From NCBI GenBank assembly GCA_049487715.1, contig CP150580.1, positions 124,001-188,000 on the forward strand: a stretch of 64,000 nucleotides of DNA, in the 5' to 3' direction. The notes below the pieces were generated by a model that searched no databases, was not told where the DNA came from, and saw nothing but the letters and a program-made list of their open reading frames with translations. A program made the position numbers and the translations under genes. This DNA is from Pycnococcus provasolii (Eukaryota > Chlorophyta > Pseudoscourfieldiophyceae > Pseudoscourfieldiales). This document shows positions 17,389-27,759 of this stretch, piece after piece (the first letter of the stretch is position 1; every line of letters starts with the position of its first letter).

Positions 17389-19437
17389 ATGATGAAGTCA
17401 CGCATTCAAAACATGCCTCGTGCTGCTGCTCGTAGTCCCCACGCTCGTTACAGCTCGCGTCGCTCCTCGTCGTCGGTTTTAGCCGCACGTGCGGAGAAAG
17501 TTGTGGGTATCGACTTAGGTACCACCAACAGTGCTGTGGCGGCGATGGAAGGTGGGAAACCAACCATCGTTACCAACGCAGAAGGACAACGCACGACGCC
17601 GTCTGTCGTCGCGTACAGCAAAACAGGTGACCAGCTTGTGGGACAAATCGCCAAGCGACAGGCGGTTGTGAACCCCGAAAATACCTTCTTCAGCGTCAAG
17701 CGATTCATTGGAAGGCGCATGGAAGAGGTCACCTCCGAGTGCACGCAGGTGCCGTACGACGTCGTGCGCGACGCGAACGGGAACGTCAAAATCAAGTGCA
17801 GCAACATCGACAAGGAGTTCGCCGCCGAGGAAATCTCCGCGCAGGTGCTTCGCAAGCTCTGCGAGGATGCGGGAAAGTTCCTCGGAGAAAAGGTGGACAA
17901 GGCGGTCATCACCGTGCCCGCGTACTTCAACGACAGCCAGCGACAGGCCACCAAAGACGCAGGCAAGATTGCAGGAATCGAGGTGCTCCGCATCATCAAC
18001 GAGCCCACCGCAGCCTCGCTCGCATACGGGTTCGAGAAGGGGTCCAACGAGACCATCCTCGTGTTCGACCTCGGCGGTGGTACGTTCGACGTCAGCGTGC
18101 TTGAGGTGGGAGACGGCGTGTTCGAGGTGCTCTCCACGTCCGGAGACACCCACCTCGGCGGAGACGACTTCGACAAGCGCATCGTCGACTTCCTCGCCGA
18201 TGACTTCAAGTCCGCCGAGGGAATCGACCTGCGAACCGACAAGCAGGCGCTGCAGCGACTCATGGAGGCTGCGGAGAAGACGAAGCAGGAGCTGTCGAGC
18301 ACCACGCAGAGCAGCGTGTCTCTTCCCTTCATCACCGCCACCGCGGACGGACCGAAGCACATCGACACAACCATCACGCGCCAAAAGTTCGAGGAGCTGT
18401 GCGCTGACCTCATCGACCGATGCCGCATCCCCGTCGAGAGCGCGCTCAGCGACGCCAAGCTGTCGCTGAACGAGATCAACGAGGTGATCCTCGTCGGAGG
18501 ATCCACGCGCATTCCCGCCGTGCAGGCTCTCGTGCGCTCGCTCACCGGACGCGACCCGAACGTGACGGTGAACCCCGACGAGGTGGTGGCACTCGGCGCC
18601 GCCGTGCAGGGAGGCGTTCTCGCCGGAGAGGTGAGCGACATCGTGCTTCTCGACGTCACGCCGCTCAGCCTTGGACTGGAGACGCTCGGTGGCGTGATGA
18701 CGAAGATCATCCCGCGAAACACCACGCTGCCCACGTCGAAGAGCGAGGTGTTCTCCACCGCCGCCGACGGCCAGACGAGCGTGGAGATCAACGTGCTCCA
18801 GGGTGAGCGCGAGATGGTGACTGACAACAAGTCGCTCGGAAACTTCCGCCTGGACGGAATCCCGCCCGCGCCACGCGGCGTGCCGCAGGTCGAGGTGAAG
18901 TTCGACATTGACGCGAACGGAATCCTCAGCGTGACGGCTTCGGACAAGGGGACGGGTAAGCAGACGGATATCAAGATCACCGGAGCATCGACGCTGTCTG
19001 ACAATGAGGTGGAGAGCATGATGAAGGATGCCGAGGCGAATGCCGACGCGGACAAGGAGAAGCGCGACGCCATCGACACGAAGAACAGCGCCGACAGCAT
19101 GCTCTACCAGACGAAGAAGCAGCTCACCGAGCTTGGCGACAAGATCCCTGAAGATGTCAAGTCAAAGGTGGAGGCGAAGTTGGGAGAGCTCGAGGAGGCG
19201 ATCAACTCCGACAACACTGAGAAGATGAAGGCTGCGCAGGAGGCTCTGCAGCAGGAGGTGATGGCAATGGGACAGAGCATGTACCAGCAGCCGGGTGCTG
19301 ATGCCGGCGCCGCTGGCCCGGGAGGCCCGGGAGGCCCAGAAGGCCCGGGAGGCCCCGGCGCTGGCCCGAGTGGAGCCGCTGACGACGTGATTGACGCCGA
19401 CTTCTCGCCGTCGGAGGACAAGCCGAAGGACAAATAA
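17389..19437 (+). CDS. Plastid-type Hsp70 (DnaK), stromal chaperone
   Basis: A 682-residue Hsp70. Residues 1-~38 are Arg/Ser/Ala-rich with no acidic residues, a typical organelle transit peptide. The ATPase domain then begins [12 protein letters not shown]; other ATPase signatures are [16 protein letters not shown] and [14 protein letters not shown]. The substrate-binding domain follows ([17 protein letters not shown]), then a helical lid, a Gly/Pro-rich spacer and the end [18 protein letters not shown]. The VIDADF ending and the general sequence are those of cyanobacterial/plastid DnaK rather than mitochondrial mtHsp70 (inference from family knowledge). It would fold and import proteins in the stroma with a DnaJ partner and GrpE. 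The gene has no intron. It is one of the best pointers to a photosynthetic host. Confidence 0.96.
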   Translation: MMKSRIQNMPRAAARSPHARYSSRRSSSSVLAARAEKVVGIDLGTTNSAVAAMEGGKPTIVTNAEGQRTTPSVVAYSKTGDQLVGQIAKRQAVVNPENTFFSVKRFIGRRMEEVTSECTQVPYDVVRDANGNVKIKCSNIDKEFAAEEISAQVLRKLCEDAGKFLGEKVDKAVITVPAYFNDSQRQATKDAGKIAGIEVLRIINEPTAASLAYGFEKGSNETILVFDLGGGTFDVSVLEVGDGVFEVLSTSGDTHLGGDDFDKRIVDFLADDFKSAEGIDLRTDKQALQRLMEAAEKTKQELSSTTQSSVSLPFITATADGPKHIDTTITRQKFEELCADLIDRCRIPVESALSDAKLSLNEINEVILVGGSTRIPAVQALVRSLTGRDPNVTVNPDEVVALGAAVQGGVLAGEVSDIVLLDVTPLSLGLETLGGVMTKIIPRNTTLPTSKSEVFSTAADGQTSVEINVLQGEREMVTDNKSLGNFRLDGIPPAPRGVPQVEVKFDIDANGILSVTASDKGTGKQTDIKITGASTLSDNEVESMMKDAEANADADKEKRDAIDTKNSADSMLYQTKKQLTELGDKIPEDVKSKVEAKLGELEEAINSDNTEKMKAAQEALQQEVMAMGQSMYQQPGADAGAAGPGGPGGPEGPGGPGAGPSGAADDVIDADFSPSEDKPKDK

Positions 19438-19843
19438 ATGGACGGAGCAGCTAGCTACGCGGCAGCAACATTAATTTTCGAGAATTGTGCTGCGTGATTT
19501 TTTTTGGTTGCCGTGTGTTGTGTGTTTTTTCTCTTCTTTCTTCTTTCATTTGCGGGAAATGGCGTTAGTGAGAAACGAAACATTTTTGGGCCATCATCTG
19601 TGTAAGCTGAAAAAACGAAGTTTCTTTTTCAAGACAAAAATAAACAAAAAAAAATGTTTGACGCAACCAACTCACCGCCCACACACAAGTAAGAGCTGGG
19701 AAGGAGTTGAGTGATGAATGGACGAGACGGTTGGACGTTGTATAAAACCCAGTTCCATTACTGAATGAGCAATCTTTAAATAATAGTCCTCTATTATTGT
19801 TTTCTTTTTCTTTTTTGTTTGCGTTGTGCCTCCTCTTCCCATC
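19438..19843. other. Convergent spacer between Hsp70 and the GDT1 gene
   Basis: 406 bp holding the 3' ends of two convergent genes. It is T-rich on the Hsp70 side (TTTTTTTTGG near 19500) and A-rich near 19640-19655. No open frame with a motif and no RNA gene seen. Confidence 0.5.
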
Positions 19844-20947
19844 CTAGCTGAAGAAGAAGTTGTGCACAGCAAACACGAGGAACAGAGCGCCGCCGACGGC
19901 TGCGACAGTCGACTGCGAGATTCTGAGAGCGACAAGTCGTCCTCCGACCACCGCCAAGCCTGTGCAGATGGCATGTCCCAAGATTGCCCCGAGCGTCACA
20001 CCGACGGGCGACTTGTGTGCTGCGAGCGTGATGGTTGCAATCTGGCTTCGGTCTCCCCACTCCGCTAAGAACGTCAGCACGAAGCACTCGAGGAAGATGG
20101 GCGTGCAGAACTGCGAGAGGAGCACGCGCCAAGCTTCGCGTTTGTTTGACTTTGTGCGCGGCAAGCCTTCGGAGTGGTCGCTCAACTTCTCTTCCACCTC
20201 CTCGATTTCCTCCTGGATGCCTCCGCCTTCGTCCTTGCCTGTTGAGCTTCGGTATGCGATGTACAGCAGCCGTATGCCAAAGCACGTGTAGAGGAACGTC
20301 GCGAAATGGTGCACGAGTTGTGCGTTCACGAGGTTTGGCACGACGAATCCGAGCGCTGTTGAGAGGATCGTCATGAGGATGAGCGCTCCCATGGCTGCTG
20401 AGTAGATGACGTAGCGTGGGTTTCGCATCGCCATGATGGCGGCGATGATGAACGTCTCGTCGCCGAGTTCGCTTACGAGGATCATGAAGAACGAGCTGAG
20501 AAATCCGTCGCTGAGCCTGTTGACGTCGCTAAGGTCGAACGGGTCTGTTTGTTGTTTTTCTGCGTCGGCTTTGTTTGTCGACGTTGCTGCGTCGCCGCCT
20601 TCGTGTCGCAGGTCGACGACGTCGTGGTGTTCGCCCGTGACTCCGAGGTGCGGGTCAAGGCGCAGATGTCCCGCTTTCGTCTCCCCTGCAACTGCCGACG
20701 ATGCCGCCGCTACACCCGATGCTGACGCCACCACCGCCGACGCCGACGCCGACGACGAACCCGCCGTCAACGCCCCCAAGACGCCCCCATTACCAAAAAA
20801 GGCTACCAACACAAACACAAGCAAATGAAAAAGCTTCAAAGAGATATGAAGTGAGGGAGATCGCTTTCTGAGCCTCCGCTTAACATTTAAAGACGCGGCT
20901 CCCTCCGTACCCATACCCACACCCATACCCACGTGTGCGTGCGCCAT
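19844..20947 (-). CDS. GDT1/TMEM165 (UPF0016) Ca2+/Mn2+:H+ transporter
   Basis: A 367-residue polytopic membrane protein with the two inverted UPF0016 repeats. Each carries the signature E-x-G-D-[KR/E]-[ST]: SELGDETFIIAAIMAM in the first and AEWGDRSQIATITLAA in the second. An N-terminal hydrophobic segment (LKLFHLLVFVLVAFFG) could be a signal peptide or first helix, and an acidic Gly-rich cytosolic loop lies between the halves. The family includes yeast Gdt1 and human TMEM165 in the Golgi and Arabidopsis PAM71/CMT1 in the chloroplast, all moving Mn2+ and Ca2+. The N-terminus here looks more like a secretory-pathway signal than a plastid transit peptide, so a Golgi role supplying Mn2+ to glycosyltransferases is a reasonable inference. 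Confidence 0.9.
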   Translation of the reverse strand: MAHAHVGMGVGMGTEGAASLNVKRRLRKRSPSLHISLKLFHLLVFVLVAFFGNGGVLGALTAGSSSASASAVVASASGVAAASSAVAGETKAGHLRLDPHLGVTGEHHDVVDLRHEGGDAATSTNKADAEKQQTDPFDLSDVNRLSDGFLSSFFMILVSELGDETFIIAAIMAMRNPRYVIYSAAMGALILMTILSTALGFVVPNLVNAQLVHHFATFLYTCFGIRLLYIAYRSSTGKDEGGGIQEEIEEVEEKLSDHSEGLPRTKSNKREAWRVLLSQFCTPIFLECFVLTFLAEWGDRSQIATITLAAHKSPVGVTLGAILGHAICTGLAVVGGRLVALRISQSTVAAVGGALFLVFAVHNFFFS

Positions 20948-21329
20948 AGAAACAACAGACCGATCGCAAGCACCTTAGGGGCAGCGCCTTCGGAGGAAAC
21001 CTAACACTGGATGCAGATGGGATGGAGATGAAGATCGCAACAAACAACTACCGCGTGCTCCAGGGGACCTCCCTCCGGAAATTCTCGAGCGAGAAAAAAA
21101 AGGAAAAGACAAGGGGGTCTGCAGTGGATCCCCAACAAGACCTTGTTTGAGTTGATTCGCGGCCACCTAACCTTAAGTGGTGGGGAAAGACGCCACGCCA
21201 CCACGGCCATTTCATTTTTGTTTTTTTTTAAGGCCTTGAGCAGACCTCATCATGCCGTATCAACATTCATGAGTGAGTGAGTGGCGAATGTGTGTTACTT
21301 TAGGAAAGGTACACCTTGTTCATACCACG
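20948..21329. other. Spacer with a GGATCC motif upstream of GDT1
   Basis: This is the 5' side of the GDT1 gene. It contains GGATCCCC at 21126 and a T-run at 21224-21233. It leads directly into the first copy of the 77-bp direct repeat at 21330. No gene seen. Confidence 0.45.
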
Positions 21330-21406
21330 TTTCTCAGGGCAGCAACGCCCCCCGAAAGGAGGTGGTATGCGGGCGTCAGCCCGTATTCACGGGAACGGTC
21401 TTCACC
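21330..21406. repeat. 77-bp direct repeat, copy 1
   Basis: Starts TTTCTCAGGGCAGCAACGCC and ends GGTCTTCACC. An identical copy is at 21644-21720, 314 bp away. It contains a small hairpin (CCCGTATTCACGGG). Both copies lie just 3' of the recombinase gene, which suggests an end or subterminal repeat of a mobile element. Confidence 0.93.
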
Positions 21407-21643
21407 GAAAAAAAAAATTTTCGGCGACCCTTCCCGGTCTCCTACGCCTATCCCCGTCAGTCGCCCGTCCGTTCTCTTCTCAAGAGTGATGGAGGTTCGG
21501 ACGGGTCGGGCGGGAAGGAGGAGGAGCAAGGGAAAGGCCGCCCCCCGGGCGGCCTTTCCATGGGGCGTGAAGGGAACCTCCCTTCTCGGCGTGCCCCCTG
21601 TAGAAAACCCCAAATTTCCGTGTGAACACTGGAAATGTGGGCC

Positions 21644-21720
21644 TTTCTCAGGGCAGCAACGCCCCCCGAAAGGAGGTGGTATGCGGGCGTCAGCCCGTAT
21701 TCACGGGAACGGTCTTCACC
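21644..21720. repeat. 77-bp direct repeat, copy 2, with a partial inverted copy beside it
   Basis: Identical to 21330-21406. Immediately after it, 21733-21752 (TACCACCTCCTTTCGGGGCG) is close to the reverse complement of the first third of the repeat unit, so repeat and partial inverted copy could pair. Confidence 0.93.
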
Positions 21721-21845
21721 ATCGCCTTTCTTTACCACCTCCTTTCGGGGCGCCCGCCGGGGCAGGCAACGCGCGAGGGAGAGAGTGCGGAGGGGCAGGC
21801 AGGCGGGCGCCCAGCGGCCGAGACGAGAGAAGAGTGGGGGGTTGC

Positions 21846-21922
21846 GGATCCGGATCCGCCGTGGGTGTCAGAACCTGGTCTGGCGGGGAACCGGATCCCA
21901 CGAAACAGTTGGAACCGGATCC
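21846..21922. repeat. Cluster of four GGATCC motifs
   Basis: GGATCC occurs at 21846, 21852, 21893 and 21917, with recurring ACCGGATCC(C)AC(C)G context. It sits between the direct repeats and the 3' end of the recombinase frame. Confidence 0.8.
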
Positions 21923-21930
21923 ACCGTGCG

Positions 21931-23418
21931 TTACTCGCGGCACTGGATGCACCACCAGGTGCCGCTGGGTACTCGAGTGCGATTGTCGCACTTCACATGC
22001 CGCGCGCCTCCGCAGCCGTCTGTGGAGCAGAGTAGCATTGCGCCGAATTGCGGGTGTCGTGCGTCGAGTGAAGCGCAGACGTCGCAGATGGCTTCGTCGA
22101 GTTCTGGCACCTCGCTGAGCCTGTCGCCGAGCGCCGCTAAGTCCTCGCCGAAGTGCCAACTGTCCGGCGCGCTGCCAGTCCATTGCACCAGATAGGCCTT
22201 GCGGCCACGCACCCATCTCCAACACAGGACATCCGTGACCTCGAACGTATCGTCGTCAGCTGAAGTTTGTGGTGGTGGGGGCGGTGGGGGAAGTGGCAGC
22301 GCCTGCAATGTAGTAGTGGTTGTCGCCGGGTCCGTCGCGTTGGGAGATGTTGTCGTCGGTAATGCTGGCGGTTCTAGCAGTAGTTGGTGAGGTGTCGTCG
22401 TGGGTAGAGCTGGCGCGTCCTGGGTGGGCTGCACGGCCTGAGCGGCGATGGCGGCCAACATGCATGCGCGGCGTTGGTCTGCCGTCGGCTCGGGTCCGGC
22501 AGCTAATTTCGTCAGTGGGCTGGTCGCTTCCAGTTCCCAGCCTCCGGCGATTGCCGCCATTTCGTCTCGGTCGTGCACAATGTATTTGAGCATGCTCTCG
22601 AGCGATTTCCACCTGCCGAACGTTTTGAGGAATAGCATTAAGCCATCCCCGCCGAGCCTGAGCGATGCGCGTGCCATTTGCCTCACTGCAAAAAGCCCTC
22701 CGCGGCGGAAAGCGTGATGTTTCGTCCCGAGCTCCTTCGGTAGCCCCGGACAGTAGCGGTGGATAATCTCGTAGTACGGTTCGTGGAATTTCGTGCGCTG
22801 CCCATGCAGTCGCAGCATGATTTGGTTGTTCTTCGGGTTCATGAACCGAGACGGGTTGAGCATGTCGCCGAACACGGGGTCGTCAGGGCCCAGTCCCCGC
22901 AGGTCACTGAGAATGTCGAGCAGGCCCTTGAGTTCGAGTAGATTGACGCCGTGCGCAGCCAGAACCGGCACCGTGATATGTTCAAGTACTGGCATGTCTC
23001 CGCCCTGGTTGTTTTTAGTGATCGGGATGTGCACCTCCAGCGCCCCCGGTACCGTGGTGGATTCCCGCAGATGTCGGCGTCGCATCCGCATGGCCTCCTT
23101 CTTGCGCAGGCACGCCACAAACGATAGCGCGTAGAAAAAAGCGTCGCGCGCGCACCCCCACGCATGGACCACGTCGTTCGTCTCGACGAAAAGGTATGTC
23201 CGGTGCGTGACCGCGGCGAGGATCACGCGGAGATGTGGAGCTGTGACCGCCAGCGCGGCTTAAGCTAGGGATGCGAGTAGAGGATTGCGTTCCTTCGCTT
23301 CTTGTTGGCCTATCTCTGTTTTAAGGTGCGCTCTTACGTCGTCCCACGAAGACCGACCAAACCGTGTGTTGCAAATCATGTCGCGTAAATCATTTTTGGC
23401 AATATATTGTCTCATCAT
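21931..23418 (-). pseudogene. Tyrosine recombinase with C-terminal chromodomain and PHD finger (mobile element), one in-frame stop
   Basis: The main frame (23226-21931) encodes 431 residues. The first ~240 look like a tyrosine recombinase catalytic core: an arginine box (CLRKKEAMRMRRRHL), an HxxR box in KHHAFRRGG, then FGRWKSLESMLKYIVHD, giving the R...HxxR...W...Y order. Residues ~315-355 resemble a chromodomain (VTDVLCWRWVRGRKAYLVQW, then DSWHF). The last 57 residues fit a PHD finger (C4-H-C3: CDVC, C....C, HVKC, WWCIQC). The frame has no ATG at its start. Upstream, in the same frame, 52 more codons run from ATG 23418 (MMRQYIAKNDLRDM) to a single TAA at 23262-23260, so an intact gene needs read-through of, or repair of, that stop. 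It resembles recombinases of Crypton- or DIRS-like elements, but I do not know a described member with this domain set. Whether it is active is unknown. Confidence 0.72.
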
Positions 23419-23966
23419 GTACCGGTACAGCTGAGGTACAGCTGGAGAAAAGATAACGCGTGGTAACAGGCTTGCTCAAAACGTGAACTCAAGAGGGGGA
23501 TCCCCAAAAGGTCAAGGACTCCCTGGAGGTAAGAAGGAGAGTGCGCGTTTCTCTTCTTGTCTGGACATTTTTTCCAGAGGCGTCGTTTCGGGGTTGAAAA
23601 AAAAACGCAAAAAAAAAGAAAAAAACAGAGAGAGCCGTTGCAAGGAACCATTATATGGGAAGGATCCTCGCGGAGCATGCCCATGATTCACGACGCATGC
23701 ATGAATGACGACACATGAATGACGACACATGTACACTCCAACCTTGCGCAGCCTTGAAGAAAGCTTTCTGTCCGGCTCTTCGCGATCCCATAGTATGTAA
23801 AAACGTTTCCATACAGCAGGGTGCACCAAGAGGGGAGTGTGTCTCGGCCTTTGACGGATCATCCTGGCATCCAAACCATCCCAAGGCTTATTAATTAAGG
23901 CCATCTTAGTTAAGGCCGCGTCCTGAAGTGAGGTGAGGTGTTGCTTGCGTTTGTGAACGAATCTGC
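23419..23966. other. Spacer between recombinase and carboxypeptidase genes
   Basis: 548 bp. GGATCC motifs at 23498 and 23662. A perfect 14-bp tandem (TGAATGACGACACA twice) at 23702-23729. A-rich run near 23600-23625. Overlapping minus-strand frames (for example 23415-23684 and 23512-23904) show no motifs. Confidence 0.5.
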
Positions 23967-24599
23967 ATGGCGGCCATTAATCCACGTCCACCAGCAGGTG
24001 CAGCTCCTTTAAGCACATCTTCTCCTTCTCCTTCGGCCGCCTTGGCCTTGGAGGAGCAAGCGTCGGCCGTCGCGTCTTTGATTGAATCATCCATGTTTGA
24101 GTTGAGTAGTCCTTCCTTGCCTCCCCTCGTGCGTCTTCGCCTCCAGGTGACTCGTCGAAAGAGTTCTTCGTATTCACGGCGTCAAACAGAACAGCTTCAG
24201 CAGGTTCTTCAGCTTCAGATGTTACGGGAGGAGCAGGAGATTCATCGTTAAAAGAACCTCCTTCTTTAGACTCGCACTTCATCACGGAAGTACACGTCGC
24301 CTCCGGGGTGGAAAATAAACTTGTCGTCAGCCTCAACTCGTCGAGTCCAAGACAAACAAAACTTACCGTCGAAACGAAACCACAACCACCTCGAAGTCCT
24401 AAACAACAACTGGCGCGCAACGTGCGCGTGCACAGCAGCAGCTCGCCAATCAAAAAGGATAGTAACACGCCGCTTCCTGTTCCTGCTCCTGCTCCCGCCA
24501 CCAAGCCGGCGCTAGAGCTCACGCCGCTCCTCCCGGAAAGCCCGAAGCATGACTTCGTGCCAACTCACAGCCTCGTCGACGTCGACACGACAACAACAA

Positions 24600-24631
<32 letters not shown>

Positions 24632-26587
24632 AAGCTAGAAGCTGGCGACGACGCGCTCAAATCGCCGAGCATGCAGTTCTCACCGAGCCGAACCAGCCAT
24701 AAGCTGGAAACGCACCAACTCGCAAACGCGTCTCCAACCATGGACGATATCAACACTGCGAAGCTCAAACTCCTCGGCGCTGACGAAAAACGGGGCATAT
24801 GCGATCCAGAGGCGTGCCAGTCTGCCGTGCCGGTTCGTGCAGGCGTGAGAAAAAGACGCGTCGCCATCGTCGTTGCGCTCATCGTGATGGTTGTCGTGGC
24901 AACCGTGGTGGGCGCCGTGCTCGGCCTGCGTTCAGCGAGTCAGAATCGAAGTGTGACGTCACCGCCACCACCGCCATCCAACTCGCCGTCATTTTCGCCA
25001 AACAACGCTTCACTTGGTGCATCTGGTAACGCGAATCTGTCGCCAGCATCGTCGGCAACGTCGACGTCGACGTCAATGACAACGGCAAGCGTCGACACCG
25101 CCGCCACCACCACCATCACCACCACCACCTCCAGCAGCAGCTCTGTGACCACCACCAACAACAACGTCGCTATCACAACCACGACCACTACCAGCACCTC
25201 AAATTCCGCCACTGCCACAACAACAGCAACAACCACGACGCCGCCTCCACCGCCTTCACTACCTCTTCCACTTCTGCCACCCAATCCTCCCCCGCCGCCA
25301 TCGCCACCTCCACCAACGCCACCTCCATCGCCACCTTTGCCCTCGCCGCCGCCACCTCCGCCACCTCCGCCACCTTCGCCGCCTCCGCTGCCATCTCCTC
25401 CTCCTCCTCTCCCGCCACATTCCCCGTCACCTTTCCCACCGCCATATCCAGCACGAAGCAAGCTTGCGTACATGAGCACGTTCATCGATAACCTGAACGC
25501 AAATATTACGAATTCGTACATGAATTGGGAAACGTTCGAGGCGGAAATACTAGGAGTCGTTCGTACCTCAACAACCTCCAACGGCGGCCTCGTGGATTTC
25601 GTGCCCAACTGGCTCGGAATGGGCAAGGGCGTCGTTGGCGTCAGCGTAGAGAATCGAAAAATATACGCGTTGCGCATCGGAAGTGCAAGTGCACCTTCCG
25701 CAGTTTACATACAGGGCGGCATTCACGCGCGCGAATGGCTCAGTCCGGGCGGTGTGCTTGGCCTGCTTCACATGGTGGCACAGCCAACGTTTCGCAACAG
25801 CTTTCCTGAGGTGGCTGAGCATTTCAGCAAGTGTGCATGGTACGTGGTTCCTATGGTAAACCCAGACGGCTACGAGTACAGTCACACCACAAATCGGATG
25901 TGGCGGAAAAATCGACGCTCGAACGAGCCTCAAAGCCGGTGCATAGGAGTGGACGTGAATCGCAACTTTGAGACGCACTTTGGCCACCAGTGGAGCAGCG
26001 CCGACTATTGCGACGAAATGTACCGCGGTCCAGCTCCGTTCTCTGAGCCGGAAACTATTGCCGTGCAACGCCTCATGAAGCAGATCCTACCTCGTCACTA
26101 CGTCGGCGCATCGTTGGACTTTCACTCATACGGCCAGCTGATTCTCCGCCAGCCTGGTTGGGTGAAAGGCATTCCGCCGTCGGTGTCTGCCGAGACGCAG
26201 TCATACCAGCAGAAGGTTGGCGAAACAATGTCTCGCGAGATTCTTGCTCTTGGCGGTGCTCAGTACGGTGTACAGAGCGGCCAGGAGATGTACCCCGTTG
26301 GTGGGGCTGCGGACGGTTGGCTTTACACGCAGGTTGAGGGTGACCACCACCTCAGTTATGCGGTGGAGCTGCGTCCTTGCTTCGACTGCAATGTCATCGG
26401 CTTTCGGGCGCCTGCCTCGCTCCTTCCTGCCACCATCTTGGAAATGTTCGTCATGGGCGAGGTACTAGCAGAGCACGCCATTTCCGCGGTTGAGACGCAG
26501 CCCTCGATTGCCGAGGCTCTGACTCGTCGGCGTGCACGTCTGCTTTCGTACGAAGACAGCGCGCCTCCGTTCCACGCCTTTGCATGA
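23967..26587 (+). CDS. Membrane-anchored M14 zinc carboxypeptidase
   Basis: The long frame (open from 24110 to 26587) has no ATG near its start, so a short first exon is needed. ATG 23967 with a 41-bp intron at 24106-24146 (GTAGTC...CTCCAG) restores the frame and gives 859 residues; this junction is a proposal. Layout: cytosolic Ser/Ala-rich region, one transmembrane helix (VAIVVALIVMVVVATVVGAV, ~residue 285), Thr/Ser-rich then long Pro-rich stalk (~411-481), then the peptidase domain. Zinc and catalytic residues are visible: HAREW (zinc His and Glu, ~572), the Arg/Asn substrate-binding segment in VNRNFETHF, zinc His in LDFHSYGQ (~704) and the catalytic Glu in YAVELRP (~784). It is of the A/B carboxypeptidase subfamily and would cut C-terminal residues outside the cell or in a secretory compartment. 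Substrate specificity cannot be read. Confidence 0.85.
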
Positions 26588-27428
26588 GCCTCAGAGTTGA
26601 GTTGGACGTGATCAGCTGATTATTAATTTTACTACGATACCTCGTCCTTAGTCTATCTAGTTGTAGTAAGATAGTGTAGAGTACGTCTTACAGCACCCTT
26701 TACAACATTTTTTCCCCCTCATCCCATTCGAAGTGGTCAAATATTTCTTTCTGTGCAACACGCACACTTGTTGAGTCCTTGGGTCACACTCTCCCCTCAA
26801 TTATCAGGGTGCTCACGAGTCACAGACTTCCCCGTGGGTGGTCAAGGCCTTAGCCCTATCCCAAACCCTAACCCTGACCTCCCTCATTGGGCCCCTTACT
26901 TCATGAAGGTTTACAGTATGCAAAGTGCGTCGCGGGCCGCGGGTTTCCCTTTGATTTCCCACCCAAGAAACAGCGTGTTTTTACCCGTTCGCCAATCGCT
27001 AGGTTTCCAAATTATTAACTGAGCTGTGGAAGACGTCTGTACTCTGTGGAATCCTGTGGAGGAAGCGTGGAGTGCCTTGCAGGAGTGACGAGTGAATGCA
27101 GAGACCGGGTCCCAGAGACTACTGTGCTCAGTCTCTGTGCAAGTACAGTACTGTAAGTGTGCAGACCTACATACCAGTTATCACCTGTCCTGTCTGACTG
27201 AGTGTCTCCACTCTCCAGGAAGTGTCTGCCTAAAGGAGTGTCTGCCTGCAAGGCTGCAACGGACGGGTCCCCCTAGGTGTCAAGTCTACCCTACGTAGAC
27301 GCTCCCAACTCCAACTGCAAAGGAAAAGAACCCCTCCAAAAACCAATAAAAGTTAGGGCACGTCTGGGGGACCCCAATGTTCATTCCGTCTGTGATCTAT
27401 ATGGGGCCCATCCCGATCCCACCTTACA
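26588..27428. other. Long spacer with telomere-like remnant and degenerate repeats
   Basis: Contains an AAACCCTAACCCTGACC stretch near 26861 (telomere-like, reverse orientation) and a segment at 27150-27260 with recurring AGTGTCTGCCT / GAGTGTCT phrases. No coding signal. Codon use in the short frames is unlike the genes. Confidence 0.5.
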
Positions 27429-27560
27429 TGTTGGACCAAATGGATCAAACCACAAAAGAAAGTCCATGCCATAGGTCCAGTGAAGTCCCACCTATTATGT
27501 TGGACCAAATGGAGCAAACCACAAAAGAAAGTCCATGCAATAGGTCGAGGATGGGGCCCA
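27429..27560. repeat. 70-bp tandem duplication (about 1.9 copies)
   Basis: Units begin at 27429 and 27499. Both contain TGTTGGACCAAATGG, then CAAACCACAAAAGAAAGTCC, then ATAGGTC, differing at a few bases. Part of the unit (TCCCACCT...ATGTTGG) also precedes the first copy. Confidence 0.9.
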
Positions 27561-27759
27561 GGGGGAGGGGTAAGCCGCGGGTTTTCAAGAAAGAATGCCC
27601 TGGGACTTTTCCTCCTCCTCCCTCCTTCTCCGGCGCGCCTTCTCCTCCGGCGCCGGTTTCAGTTCCGAAGTGTTCTCGGCTTTCTCGCGCAATAGCGTCT
27701 TAGCGTCTTGGGCTTGCTTGCGTGTGCTGTGTGCTTGCGTGTGCTCTTGTCTCGCACTT

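Noticed and set aside
16760-17563. 267-codon minus frame upstream of Hsp70
   Set aside because: It overlaps the Hsp70 start, has no motif, and its codon use is unlike the real genes.
17448-19100. 550-codon minus-strand frame antisense to Hsp70
   Set aside because: It is the reverse-strand shadow of a highly conserved gene. Its Ser/Arg-rich product has no motif, and long antisense frames are expected opposite GC-rich coding sequence.
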